Source: Bacteroidota bacterium (GTDB lineage: Bacteria > Bacteroidota > Ignavibacteria > Kapaibacteriales > HRBIN21). Taken from it: DNA of 57,823 nt. Of this stretch, positions 26,533-34,975 are shown in pieces. Position 1 is the stretch's first letter. Each line of letters opens with the position of its first letter. Location of the stretch: NCBI GenBank assembly GCA_030550395.1, contig JAUQPL010000012.1:1-57823 (forward strand). Reading direction: 5' to 3'. The position numbers and the translations under genes were made by a program. The notes below the pieces were generated by a model. That model was not told the DNA's origin. It saw only the letters and a list, made by a program, of their open reading frames with translations, and did not search any database.

Positions 26533-28120
26533 GTCCGCCGTCGGAAGGCCGGTAGTGGTGCAGAATGTCTTGACGAAATTGCTCGGCAAGACGAGAAGAG
26601 GGGTCAACGCCGTAGAGGGCAAACGAACGATCTATCACTGCCGCGGCAGCTTTCCAGTGGGGACACTGCAGGAGCTGATGGATAGTGTGAGTGAGGGCGT
26701 CGTCGCTGGGGAAGAGTCCGCGACTGTAGCGACGGAGCCACGCTGCATCATGGAGAAGGCGCGCTAAACTCGGTGGCGCTTCCGGTGTTGATTCTGCCAG
26801 GATTGGCGATGGTTCTGTGGCAATTGATTCGGGGCTCTCTGTGGAGGTGGACTGCGGAACAGTGAGCTCTGGAGATGGCACAGGAAGTGCCGAAAGGACT
26901 TCCTCATCCCGGGAGAATTCCCGCTTCCATGGAGATTGGAGAATATCCGGGGACAGCGAGCTATCGTGCCAGATAACATCATCGTTCGGTGTTGGCTCTG
27001 ATAACTGGGAAAACCAGAGGAGGAGACTTTCGGTATCGGTGGATGTTTCCTCGTCTGGGATGATCGAGGGAGCTGTAGGAGGCGGTGGCGGTTCGGCAGA
27101 GGCTGGAGGAGGAGAGGGTGTATCTGAGCAAATCTCAGCCTCTTCCTGCGTGGTCTGGGGAGCCGGAGCAGATAAAGGGGCAGACGGAGGTGCGGAGTCG
27201 CTTGGGCTGTCGTGGGATTGTGCCGGCGCTGTGGGTGTCTCGGCTGTAGGGTTTTCTTGGGCTGGGGTGGAGGTGTGGGAGTTGCCTTCTTCGGGGAATT
27301 CCAATGGGAGTGTGCGGGTATCGGCCGAAGTTGTTTCCAGCGTCGCCAGAAGGTGATCGATTAGGTCTAGGAAATGGTCGTGGGAAATCCACCGAAGGTG
27401 CTGGCGCCGCAGGAGTTGCTCTAACTCTTGGGCTAAGAAGTGGATGCCTTTGTCGTCCAGAAAGATAATCAGGGCGGCTGTTGGAAGATGCAAAGGCTTG
27501 GCTTCGGGGTTTGTGAGAGCAAAGAACTCTTCCAAAGGCTGCAGGAGCTGGAGGAATTGGGCAGGGGTGAACTCCAGCACAATGCTATCGACCTGCTGGA
27601 CTATGCGTTCAAACTCCAGTACAGAGAGCGATGCCTGTTCTGCAGGAGTAGTGACAAGTGGTTGCAGATGGTTACGGAGTCCGTCCAGCAGGTACGGGTA
27701 GTCGCTCAGGTAATCCAAGCGATGGAGGATCTCCTGGCAGGGTTTCAAGGGTTCTCCACGGAAGATGAACCATTTGAGCGTTGTGCGGGGACGGCAAAGG
27801 AAGTTCAGGCGGACTTTAACAGCGCTTTCCACCAATGCTTCCAGCTCCCGGCGGGGAAACCGGGCATGGCGGAGGAGAAGCTCATCGAGTTGGTGGAGGA
27901 GTGTTTGAATTGCTGGAGCGGAGTAGTCGAAGTGCGGATGGCGCTGTCGTAGGAGATGTTCCTCGTAGAGGTGCCATCGTGCTTCTGCCCAGAAGTAGCG
28001 TTGGTAGGGAGGTTCCGCTTCCAGTAAGTGGAGGAGGGTCGGCAGGGGGAGGAAAGGTTCAGGGAGGTTCAAGCGCTGCAGGAGCCGATGGACCTCCGTA
28101 TGGATTTCCCGCTCAAACAC
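26519..28120 (-). CDS. Unknown protein with long Pro/Ser/Thr/Glu-rich linker
   Basis: The 533-residue product is not recognised. The N-terminal ~265 residues are helix-rich and leucine-rich (for example LLHQLDELLLRH, QELEQLLRRQHL), with no signal peptide or membrane segment. Residues about 266-465 are low-complexity, dominated by P, S, T, E and A (PPSAPLSAPAPQTTQEE). The last ~65 residues are again helical and ordered (LARLLHDAAWLRRYSRG). It sits between rhomboid (15 bases upstream) and obg (14-base overlap), so it belongs to that operon. A scaffolding role would fit such a shape but is a guess. Confidence 0.7.
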   Translation of the reverse strand: MFEREIHTEVHRLLQRLNLPEPFLPLPTLLHLLEAEPPYQRYFWAEARWHLYEEHLLRQRHPHFDYSAPAIQTLLHQLDELLLRHARFPRRELEALVESAVKVRLNFLCRPRTTLKWFIFRGEPLKPCQEILHRLDYLSDYPYLLDGLRNHLQPLVTTPAEQASLSVLEFERIVQQVDSIVLEFTPAQFLQLLQPLEEFFALTNPEAKPLHLPTAALIIFLDDKGIHFLAQELEQLLRRQHLRWISHDHFLDLIDHLLATLETTSADTRTLPLEFPEEGNSHTSTPAQENPTAETPTAPAQSHDSPSDSAPPSAPLSAPAPQTTQEEAEICSDTPSPPPASAEPPPPPTAPSIIPDEETSTDTESLLLWFSQLSEPTPNDDVIWHDSSLSPDILQSPWKREFSRDEEVLSALPVPSPELTVPQSTSTESPESIATEPSPILAESTPEAPPSLARLLHDAAWLRRYSRGLFPSDDALTHTIHQLLQCPHWKAAAAVIDRSFALYGVDPSSRLAEQFRQDILHHYRPSDGGHALH

Positions 28121-28135
28121 AGTGTGCGTATGCCG

Positions 28136-28819
28136 TTATGACACTTGCAACCAGGTCGGTGTTCGGGGCGGTCTTCGGCGGAAGAAGACACCCAAGAGCA
28201 TTCCGGCGACAAAGCCTCCAATATGGGCCCACCAGGCGACCCCACCCATGCCTTCTGCGCTCAGGAGCGTCCCGTTGTAAAGTTGCAACAACGCCCAGAA
28301 TCCCAGGAAGATGAAGGCTGGAATTTCTAGGGTTGTCCAGACAAGTATCCAGGTGAGGGTGACAATGCGGGAGCGAGGAAAGAAGAGCATGTAGGCGCCC
28401 ATGACACCGGAGATAGCACCGCTGGCACCAACCGTTGGGATAGCAGAGCTGGGATTAGCCAGGGCATGGGCAACGGCTGCGGCTCCTCCGCAGAGTAAGT
28501 AAAACACCAGAAAACGCCCATGACCCATGGCGTCTTCCACATTATCCCCGAAAAGCCAGAGATACCACATGTTGCCCAGGATATGGGCCAACCCACCGTG
28601 GAGAAACATGGAAGTCAACACCGGCTGCCATCGTTCCCAGGACAGGAGCGGAGCCTCAAAGAAGTAGACGGGGAAAAAGGCGAAGTGGCGCAGGAAATGC
28701 TCCATCTCTCTGTCCGGTAGGGTCAGTTGGTAAAGGAACACCAAGGCGTTCAGGATGATGAGCGTGATGGTGACAATCGGTTTGCGTGTTGAGGGGATGG
28801 TGTCGTAGATAGGAAACAT
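28136..28819 (-). CDS. Rhomboid-family intramembrane serine protease
   Basis: The 227-residue protein has about six membrane segments. The catalytic serine is S134 in GASGAISG and the histidine is H199 in AHIGGFVAG. The LHGGLAHILGNMWYLWLFG motif supplies the conserved His-Asn region. Rhomboids cut membrane proteins within or near the bilayer. GGAAGGA upstream of ATG 28819 supports that start over 28843. A TAACTTTG box overlapping the fbp stop may give it its own promoter, although it can also be read from fbp. Confidence 0.93.
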   Translation of the reverse strand: MFPIYDTIPSTRKPIVTITLIILNALVFLYQLTLPDREMEHFLRHFAFFPVYFFEAPLLSWERWQPVLTSMFLHGGLAHILGNMWYLWLFGDNVEDAMGHGRFLVFYLLCGGAAAVAHALANPSSAIPTVGASGAISGVMGAYMLFFPRSRIVTLTWILVWTTLEIPAFIFLGFWALLQLYNGTLLSAEGMGGVAWWAHIGGFVAGMLLGVFFRRRPPRTPTWLQVS

Positions 28820-28842
28820 GGGGTAATCCTTCCGACCTGGCA

Positions 28843-28850
28843 CAAAGTTA
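28843..28850 (-). promoter_or_regulatory. TAnnTTTG -7 box before the rhomboid gene (TAACTTTG)
   Basis: The minus strand reads TAACTTTG, 23 bases upstream of the rhomboid ATG; its first three bases are the fbp stop codon TAA. This could be an internal operon promoter, or chance given the stop codon supplies part of the match. No -33 TTG. Confidence 0.3.
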
Positions 28851-29915
28851 CTGAGACCGCTGGAGATGTGGTTCCGTTACGCCTTGCTGCCATGGATGTC
28901 GTCTTTGGAGAAAAGCTTCCGCTTCAGCAACATCGTCAGGGCTGCCAAGGAAAACGGGGGTGCATTGCCGTAGGCTCTCTGGAAGGATATCTAAAATACG
29001 GCGATAACCATCGGAGGCACGTCCACCGGCCTGTTCAACCAAGAATGCCAGCGGATTGGCCTCATACAGTAGCCGGAGTTTCCCTGATGGATTTGCGCTA
29101 TCGGCAGGATACATGAAGATGCCGCCGTAGTGGAGCGCCCGGTGAACGTCGGCTACAGCGGTCCCAATGTAGCGGAGGGCATACGGGCGGCGTTTATCCT
29201 CGGATGGGGTTTTCAGATAGTCCACGTACTGGCGTACCTCTGGCGCCCAACGTTTGGCATTGCCTTCGTTGACGCTATACTGTTTTCCCCGGCGCGGGAT
29301 GCGGAGCTTTTCAATGGTGAGGAAAAATTCGCCCAGTGTTGGATCATACGTGAAAACGTCCACGCCATTGCCGGTGCTATACACCAATGTCACGCTGCTG
29401 CCGTAGCATACATATCCGGCAGCAACTTGCTCCGAGCCGGGGCGAAGGAGCTCCGTTTCCGTAACCTCGGCGGAGGGATCCGGGTGTTTCCGGCGGTAAA
29501 TAGAAAAGATCGTGCCGATGGGAGCGTTGACATCAATGTTGCTGGAGCCATCCAGGGGATCAAACAGCAGCAAGTATTTGCCGCGGGGGCGGCCGTTCGC
29601 CAGGGGGATAAGTCCCTCGCTTTCTTCCGATGCTATGGCGCAGACATGTCCGCCATACTCCATGGCACGGATGATAACCTCATGGGCATAGGCATCCAGT
29701 TTTCGGACGGCTTCGCCATAGACGTTCGTTGTCCCTGTGAGTCCGAGAATGTCGTTGAGTCCGGCACGGCTGACTTCCCGCGCGATCAAGCGGAAAGCCA
29801 GCATGAGGTCACGGAGCAACCGAGAAAATTCACCCGTTGCGTGAGGATGAAGGTGTTCCTGCTCAGCAATATGGCGTTCAATAGTGATGAGGCGCTGTGC
29901 CGTGACGATGGCCAT
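28848..29915 (-). CDS. fbp: Class I fructose-1,6-bisphosphatase (EC 3.1.3.11)
   Basis: Dephosphorylates fructose 1,6-bisphosphate in gluconeogenesis. The 355-residue protein has LTGTTNVYGEAVRKLD, IASEESEG and the metal-binding FDPLDGSSNID, all type I signatures. Near the C-terminus YEANPLAFLVEQAGG and GGRASDG match the substrate and metal sites. It lies between usp (49 bases upstream) and rhomboid (28 bases downstream), all on the minus strand. Nothing odd in length or motifs. Confidence 0.96.
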   Translation of the reverse strand: MAIVTAQRLITIERHIAEQEHLHPHATGEFSRLLRDLMLAFRLIAREVSRAGLNDILGLTGTTNVYGEAVRKLDAYAHEVIIRAMEYGGHVCAIASEESEGLIPLANGRPRGKYLLLFDPLDGSSNIDVNAPIGTIFSIYRRKHPDPSAEVTETELLRPGSEQVAAGYVCYGSSVTLVYSTGNGVDVFTYDPTLGEFFLTIEKLRIPRRGKQYSVNEGNAKRWAPEVRQYVDYLKTPSEDKRRPYALRYIGTAVADVHRALHYGGIFMYPADSANPSGKLRLLYEANPLAFLVEQAGGRASDGYRRILDILPESLRQCTPVFLGSPDDVAEAEAFLQRRHPWQQGVTEPHLQRSQ

Positions 29916-29964
29916 GGCTGGCTAGGCAGCTGTCGGACATTGCCGGTCGTATGTGTTGCTGTAT

Positions 29965-30426
29965 TCAGCGTGCGGCTTTCGTGGGCGGGATGCGAATCGC
30001 TAAAACGGGGCAGGGGGCTTTACGGAGAACGCGCTCAGTAGTGCTTCCGAAAAGAAAGTGTTCCAATCCGCTGCGCCCGTGGGTACCAATGCTGATGAGC
30101 CCAACGTTGTGTTCCTGAGCGTAGCGGATGATTTGCTCCGAAGCCCGTCCATAGAGAACCTCGCCGCAGACGGTGATGCCTTCAGCTCGGATTGCATCCA
30201 CCAGCTTGCTGATTTCTTGCTGTGCCATGTGGGTTAGTTCGCGCTCCAACTCGGTAAGTCCTACCTGGGAGTAGCCCCATTCTGCCGGGTAGATGATGGG
30301 CTCAACCACGTGGATGATGTGAAGTGTTGCACCGAATCGGCGTGCTAGCTCCTTGGCGTATTCTAGTGCCTGTTGAGCGTGTTCGGAAAAATCTGTTGGG
30401 ACCAGGATGTCTGTAATTGGTTGCAT
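29965..30426 (-). CDS. Universal stress protein (UspA family)
   Basis: The 153-residue single-domain protein opens ITDILVPTDFSEHA and has the ATP-binding signature GTHGRSGLEHFLFGSTTE near 113-130. That suggests the nucleotide-binding subclass. Such proteins support survival under starvation and other stresses; their exact actions vary. A TAACTTTG promoter box lies 39 bases upstream of the ATG. The fbp gene follows 49 bases downstream. Confidence 0.93.
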   Translation of the reverse strand: MQPITDILVPTDFSEHAQQALEYAKELARRFGATLHIIHVVEPIIYPAEWGYSQVGLTELERELTHMAQQEISKLVDAIRAEGITVCGEVLYGRASEQIIRYAQEHNVGLISIGTHGRSGLEHFLFGSTTERVLRKAPCPVLAIRIPPTKAAR

Positions 30427-30465
30427 TCGGTTTTGCGTATGCGCTGGGACACTTTACTGGGGCAG

Positions 30466-30473
30466 CAAAGTTA
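30466..30473 (-). promoter_or_regulatory. TAnnTTTG -7 promoter box for usp (TAACTTTG)
   Basis: The minus strand reads TAACTTTG, 39 bases from the usp ATG, in the 77-base gap after the VWA-OmpA-SPOR gene. No TTG at the -33 spacing is seen. Position matches the other boxes. Confidence 0.5.
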
Positions 30474-30503
30474 GTGCTTCTCCCATAATATCGGTGCACG
30501 CTT

Positions 30504-32006
30504 TTACCACGGTCGGGCAGGGAGGGCGTGGCGCCTCCGGAGTAGGCTGGCGGTATGACGGGCTTGCTGGAGGGTGGCAAATCCCCATAGTTTGATTCGG
30601 TAGAGGGGTTCCCCGCGCTGGAGAATGGGCTCATAGTAAGCGGAATAGCCTCGTTGCTGCCAGAGTTCTACCGTGCGGCGAGCCTTCTCCTCAGATGGTT
30701 CGGTACCGAGCAAGATTTCATAGGGTAGTTCCGAAGGGCGGAGCCATCGGAACTCAAGTCGTTGATTAGCGCGTTGGTGGGCGAGCCTCTGTTCAAAGTA
30801 GAATTGAGGTTGTTGGTTCCCTTCGCTGCGGATGCGGATTTGCGCTGGAGCGGCTCCTAATTGTAGGAGGCGCTGGCGTACAGCTTGGGCACGATGAAGA
30901 CCCAATCGGGCGGGGTCTCGGGAAGCCTCATGCTGGCTGCTGTGTCCGATGAGCTCTATGGTATCCTCCGGATGAGCTCGGAGCCAGTAGGCAAGATCGC
31001 GGAGGGAAGGTTCGTAGAGTGGGGCGATCGTCGTATCTCCTGCCTCAAATAGGCATATGGTGTACCGCTTGGCAAGCGGCTCCACGATCGTCGGCTCTTC
31101 CAGCAGCAGCGATGTGGTTGCTTCTAACTCCTTGGCTTGCAGACGAAGCTGAAGGAATTTGCAGGGTTGTGGTGCCGGGAAACTTAGCTCGTAGTGGGTC
31201 TGTAAGCCCCGGAGGGTCCAGACCAGCTTCTGGATAACCAAGGATGGCTCTGCCGTGGAGAGCCACGTGTAAACTCCTCCGGTCCGTATGGCAAGTGTTC
31301 TCCAGAAAGAGCGGTAGCCCAGCATACCGCAGTGGAGGACGAGGATGGGAATCCGGAGGTTCTGGGCGGTTCGAGCAACCTCGTCAGCCGTTGTGAGGAA
31401 GGAAGCATGGTCAGCGCTTTCTGTCAACAGGAAGATAGCGCGTGGTCGCTGGGAAGGATTTTGTCGGCAGTATTCTAGCGCTCCCTGCACGATGTGGAGA
31501 GGGGCAGCCACTCCTGCCGGCGGCACTATTGGTATGGTGTCCAGCGCGGAAGGACTTAGCTCGGAACCCGAGACTGCACAAAGGGATTCGGCAGTGTAGC
31601 GGTACTGGATGATAACGAGGCGGTCGTTGGGACGGAGTTCCCTGACGAGGGCGGAGAGGAGTGCGCGGAGTGCCGAAGCAGACAGCGTTGCTGTCTCTGA
31701 GCGGTCAATGCAGAGGAGAAATTCCCATGCGGGGACGGTGGCTATGGCAGTGCTGACGGGGTATAGCCGTGGTGTATCGCTCTCGCAAAGGGCCTCTGCG
31801 TACCATCGAGGGAGCCCAGAGGGGAGAGCTGCCAAGTTCCATAGATGAGGAACCGTTACCCACAGTTTCCATTGGACTGGATCACGTTCTAGGCGCACTA
31901 CGACGGCGGGATTCTGAGCCGCTGCCAATAGAGGCAGGAGGAGCAGTCCTCCGGAAATCCACAGTTTATGGAGTTGCCTTTTCCATAACCAACAGCCCGT
32001 TGACAT
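30504..32006 (-). CDS. VWA - OmpA-like - SPOR fusion envelope protein
   Basis: The 500-residue protein starts with a signal peptide (KLWISGGLLLLPLLAAAQ). Residues about 95-275 form a von Willebrand A-like domain with a near-MIDAS DRSET (101-105). About 315-422 is an OmpA-like peptidoglycan-binding domain (IELIGHSSQ, then LHRAQAVRQRLLQLG). About 427-492 is a SPOR domain (YEILLGTEPSEEKA and YRIKLWGFATLQQA). The OmpA domain has serine where the diaminopimelate-contacting Asp of GHTD is usual, while an Arg is kept. SPOR domains bind denuded glycan strands at division sites. The protein should therefore be periplasmic and peptidoglycan-linked. It overlaps the end of the ClpB gene by 41 bases. Confidence 0.8.
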   Translation of the reverse strand: MSTGCWLWKRQLHKLWISGGLLLLPLLAAAQNPAVVVRLERDPVQWKLWVTVPHLWNLAALPSGLPRWYAEALCESDTPRLYPVSTAIATVPAWEFLLCIDRSETATLSASALRALLSALVRELRPNDRLVIIQYRYTAESLCAVSGSELSPSALDTIPIVPPAGVAAPLHIVQGALEYCRQNPSQRPRAIFLLTESADHASFLTTADEVARTAQNLRIPILVLHCGMLGYRSFWRTLAIRTGGVYTWLSTAEPSLVIQKLVWTLRGLQTHYELSFPAPQPCKFLQLRLQAKELEATTSLLLEEPTIVEPLAKRYTICLFEAGDTTIAPLYEPSLRDLAYWLRAHPEDTIELIGHSSQHEASRDPARLGLHRAQAVRQRLLQLGAAPAQIRIRSEGNQQPQFYFEQRLAHQRANQRLEFRWLRPSELPYEILLGTEPSEEKARRTVELWQQRGYSAYYEPILQRGEPLYRIKLWGFATLQQARHTASLLRRRHALPARPW

Positions 32007-33282
32007 TCCGGTCTAGGCGAATTTTATCACCGGCGCCGAACTCACCCGCCAGGATCTTCATTGCCAGTGGATTAGCAACGTAGTGTTCAATGGCACGTCG
32101 GAGAGGCCGGGCACCAAATTCAGGGTCGTACCCGATGGTTGCCAGCCACTCTAATGCCGCATCGCTAACTTCTACATCTATTCCGCGCTGCTGGAGGCGT
32201 TGTCGGAGCCGTTCCAACTGGAGGCGGGCGATCTGCTTGACTTCGGAGAGTAAGAGCGGCTTGAAGATGATAATCTCGTCAATCCGATTGAGGAATTCCG
32301 GACGGAAGCGTTGTCGCAGGAGTCCTAGAATCGGCTCACGGAGACGCTCCATAATGTGGGAGCGGTTGCTTTCGGTAAGCCCACCGAGAGCTTCCTGGAT
32401 GAGCTCTGTGCCGATGTTGGAAGTCATGATGATGAGAGTGTTTCGGAAGTTGACGGTTCGCCCTTTGCTGTCGGTGAGACGTCCATCTTCGAGGACTTGC
32501 AGCAGCACGTTGAATACGTCAGGGTGGGCTTTTTCAATCTCGTCAAACAGGACGACGGCGTACGGGCGGTTGCGGACAGCTTCGGTAAGTTGCCCGCCCT
32601 CTTCATAGCCGACGTAGCCGGGAGGGGCTCCGATGAGGCGGGAGACGGAGTGCTTTTCCATGTACTCGCTCATGTCAAGCCGGATGAGGGCGTTCTCGTC
32701 GTCGAAGAGAAATTCTGCAAGTGCCCGTGCCATCTCTGTTTTACCGACCCCAGTGGTGCCGAGGAAGATGAAGGAGCCCAAAGGGCGGTTGGGGTCTTGG
32801 AGACCTGCTCGGGAACGGCGGACGGCGTTTGCAATGGCGTGGACGGCATCCTCCTGGTCCACAATGCGCCGGTGGAGCCGCTCTTCCATGTGCAGGAGCT
32901 TTTCCCGCTCGCCTTCCAGCATACGATGGACGGGAATACCGGTCCATTTTGCGACGACTTCAGCGATGTCCTCCGCATCCACCTCTTCCTTAAGCATACG
33001 TCCGGTCTGTTCCAGCTGTTGATTGTACTGCTGCAGTTGGCGTTCTAACTCGGGGATTCGCCCGTAGCGGATTTCAGCCACACGTCCGTAATCCCCCTGC
33101 CGTTCGGCTTCGGCGGCAGCAAGGCGTGCCTGGTCAATCTGTGCCTTGAGCGAGCGGATATGCTGGAGAATTGCCTTCTCCTGCTCCCACCGTTGGCGCA
33201 ATTGCTCGTATTCAGCCCGGAGCTGAGTCAGTTCTGCTTCAATTTCTTCTAAACGCTGCTTCGTTGCTGCTATGCTGTCCAT
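31966..33282 (-). CDS. clpB: Half-length ClpB: partial middle domain plus second AAA+ domain
   Basis: The 438-residue product aligns with only the C-terminal half of ClpB. It starts inside the coiled-coil middle domain (KQRLEEIEAELTQLRAEYE), continues through IRYGRIPELE and AKWTGIPVHRM, and has a full NBD2: Walker A GTTGVGKT (175-182), pore loop GYVGYEEGG (222-230), Walker B LFDE (245-248), sensor 1 TSN, Arg finger R333 and sensor 2 GAR (390-392). The N-domain and NBD1, about 430 residues, are absent. Upstream DNA is the lemA promoter region, so no remnant is adjacent. The frame opens at a TTG (33360), but those 26 residues are not ClpB-like. No good ribosome site precedes ATG 33282. Full ClpB disaggregates proteins with DnaK; this form may not. 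Confidence 0.88.
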   Translation of the reverse strand: MDSIAATKQRLEEIEAELTQLRAEYEQLRQRWEQEKAILQHIRSLKAQIDQARLAAAEAERQGDYGRVAEIRYGRIPELERQLQQYNQQLEQTGRMLKEEVDAEDIAEVVAKWTGIPVHRMLEGEREKLLHMEERLHRRIVDQEDAVHAIANAVRRSRAGLQDPNRPLGSFIFLGTTGVGKTEMARALAEFLFDDENALIRLDMSEYMEKHSVSRLIGAPPGYVGYEEGGQLTEAVRNRPYAVVLFDEIEKAHPDVFNVLLQVLEDGRLTDSKGRTVNFRNTLIIMTSNIGTELIQEALGGLTESNRSHIMERLREPILGLLRQRFRPEFLNRIDEIIIFKPLLLSEVKQIARLQLERLRQRLQQRGIDVEVSDAALEWLATIGYDPEFGARPLRRAIEHYVANPLAMKILAGEFGAGDKIRLDRNVNGLLVMEKATP

Positions 33283-33392
33283 TGCCGAGATGAACTCTAC
33301 CAAGGAAGACCTATCGGTGAGACGAATGGGGTGTACTATTCGGTGTAAATTGTTCGTCAATCGGGCTGCTTGTAGGAGGGAAGGAGCCAGTC

Positions 33393-33947
33393 ATGGGATG
33401 GATTGCGTTGGCGGTAGTGGGAGTGCTCATACTGTGGGCGATTTTAGCGTATAACCGATTGGTTAACCTGCGCAATCAGGTCGCCAATGGCTGGCGGCAG
33501 ATTGATGTGCAGTTGAAGCGTCGCCACGACCTGATTCCGAATTTAGTCAATGCGGTCAAGGGCTACATGAAGTATGAGCAAGAGACGCTCCAACGGGTTA
33601 TTGAAGCTCGTAATCAGGCAGTTTCTGCTCGCGGAGCAGCTGAGGCTGCTCAGCGGGAGGCGGAACTTAGCGGTGTTCTTGGACGCCTTTTCGCTCTCAT
33701 GGAGAACTACCCGGAGTTGAAGGCGAATCAGAATGTGCTCCAGTTACAGGAGGAGTTGACAAGTACGGAAAACAAGATTGCCTTCGCTCGGCAATTTTAC
33801 AACGACGTAGCGACGAAATACAACGTTGCTCGGGAAACGTTTCCGAGCAATCTCATTGCGACGATGTTCCGCTTCCAGCGCGCAGAACTCTTTGCCGTCA
33901 TGGATGAGCGGGAGCGGGAGGCACCCAAGGTAGATTTGGGCTTTTGA
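33393..33947 (+). CDS. lemA: LemA family membrane protein
   Basis: The 184-residue protein has one N-terminal membrane segment (about 3-20) followed by NLRNQVANGWRQIDVQLKRR and HDLIPNLVNAVKGYMKYE, the family signature, then a helical soluble domain. The very strong AGGAGGGAAGGAG upstream supports this start. LemA proteins are widespread, often paired with HtpX-type or TPM proteins; their function is poorly known. The htpX gene follows 31 bases later and the half-length clpB diverges 110 bases away. Confidence 0.94.
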   Translation: MGWIALAVVGVLILWAILAYNRLVNLRNQVANGWRQIDVQLKRRHDLIPNLVNAVKGYMKYEQETLQRVIEARNQAVSARGAAEAAQREAELSGVLGRLFALMENYPELKANQNVLQLQEELTSTENKIAFARQFYNDVATKYNVARETFPSNLIATMFRFQRAELFAVMDEREREAPKVDLGF

Positions 33948-33978
33948 TGGTGGGTGTGCGAGCCGGTAGTAGGCGGCC

Positions 33979-34908
33979 ATGAACATTTGGGAGCAGCAGG
34001 CGCGCAACCGCCGCAATACGGTGTTGCTCGTCGTCCTCTTTATCGCCCTCGTTGCTGCTGTTGGCTATGCTGCCGACTGGTATTTCGGTACTGGGGATAT
34101 TCCCGTTCTGACGCTCTTGGCGTTTGTGTTTGCGACGGGGCAAGCGTTGGTAGGGTATTTCGCTGGGGATAAAATCGCCCTGTCACTGAGCCAGGCCCGA
34201 GCGGTTACAGGGCAATCTCTCAAGGAGCAGCAGCTTATCAACGTGACGGAAGAGATGGCGATTGCAGCTGGCATTCCAATGCCGAAGCTCTATGTCATTC
34301 CTGACCCGGACTTAAACGCCTTTGCCACCGGGCGTTCACCCCGCCATGCAAGTATTGCCGTGACGCAAGGGCTATTGAATACGCTCTCCCGGGACGAGCT
34401 GCAAGCAGTTGTTGCCCATGAAGTTGGGCATATTCGCAATTACGATATCCGGCTTATGACGCTGGTGGCAATTCTTCTGGGGACGATTCTCGTGTTGGCA
34501 GACATGCTCCGGCGAGCACTCTTCTGGGGGGTCGGAGCTCGGCGTCGCCGTAGTGAAGGAAATGCAGTGTTGCTACTCCTCTGGTTAGTGGTGTCCATTC
34601 TTGCCCCGTTGGCGGCATACTTGATCGCGATGGCGGTTTCCCGGCAGCGAGAGTACTATGCCGATGCGACCAGTGCTGAGCTGACCCGTAATCCCGAAGC
34701 TCTTATCCGGGCTTTGCAGAAAATTGCTGCGGCAATCCAACCCACAACGGCAATTCCGCAGAGCTTGGCACACATGTGTATTGAAGATCCCAGGGGACGC
34801 CCTATCAATGAGAGGTCAGGCTTTTGGAGCGACCTCTTCGCAACACATCCCCCAATTCACAAGCGGATAGAGGCTCTTCGCCGTATGGCATACTTGCAAG
34901 CATCGTAG
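33979..34908 (+). CDS. htpX: Zinc metalloprotease HtpX
   Basis: The 309-residue integral membrane protease has segments near 14-36 and 40-60, the zinc motif HEVGH in VVAHEVGHIRNYD, and two further membrane segments (about 160-215). The third ligand region QREYYADATSAELT follows. HtpX degrades damaged inner-membrane proteins and is usually envelope-stress induced. It forms a unit with lemA. The C-terminal DLFATHPPIHKRIEALRRM is typical. Confidence 0.95.
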   Translation: MNIWEQQARNRRNTVLLVVLFIALVAAVGYAADWYFGTGDIPVLTLLAFVFATGQALVGYFAGDKIALSLSQARAVTGQSLKEQQLINVTEEMAIAAGIPMPKLYVIPDPDLNAFATGRSPRHASIAVTQGLLNTLSRDELQAVVAHEVGHIRNYDIRLMTLVAILLGTILVLADMLRRALFWGVGARRRRSEGNAVLLLLWLVVSILAPLAAYLIAMAVSRQREYYADATSAELTRNPEALIRALQKIAAAIQPTTAIPQSLAHMCIEDPRGRPINERSGFWSDLFATHPPIHKRIEALRRMAYLQAS

Positions 34909-34975
34909 TTTTTCACCTCCCTGGAAGCTATCGGGGGCCTGTTTTTCTCTCTTGCTCTGGAGGAGGTACAGCCTG

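Noticed and set aside
33283-33360. N-terminal extension of the half ClpB back to the TTG at 33360
   Set aside because: The 26 added residues show no similarity to the ClpB middle domain or NBD1, and the alignment to ClpB begins just after ATG 33282. TTGACG here also fails to make a convincing sigma-70 promoter because the paired -10 is poor.
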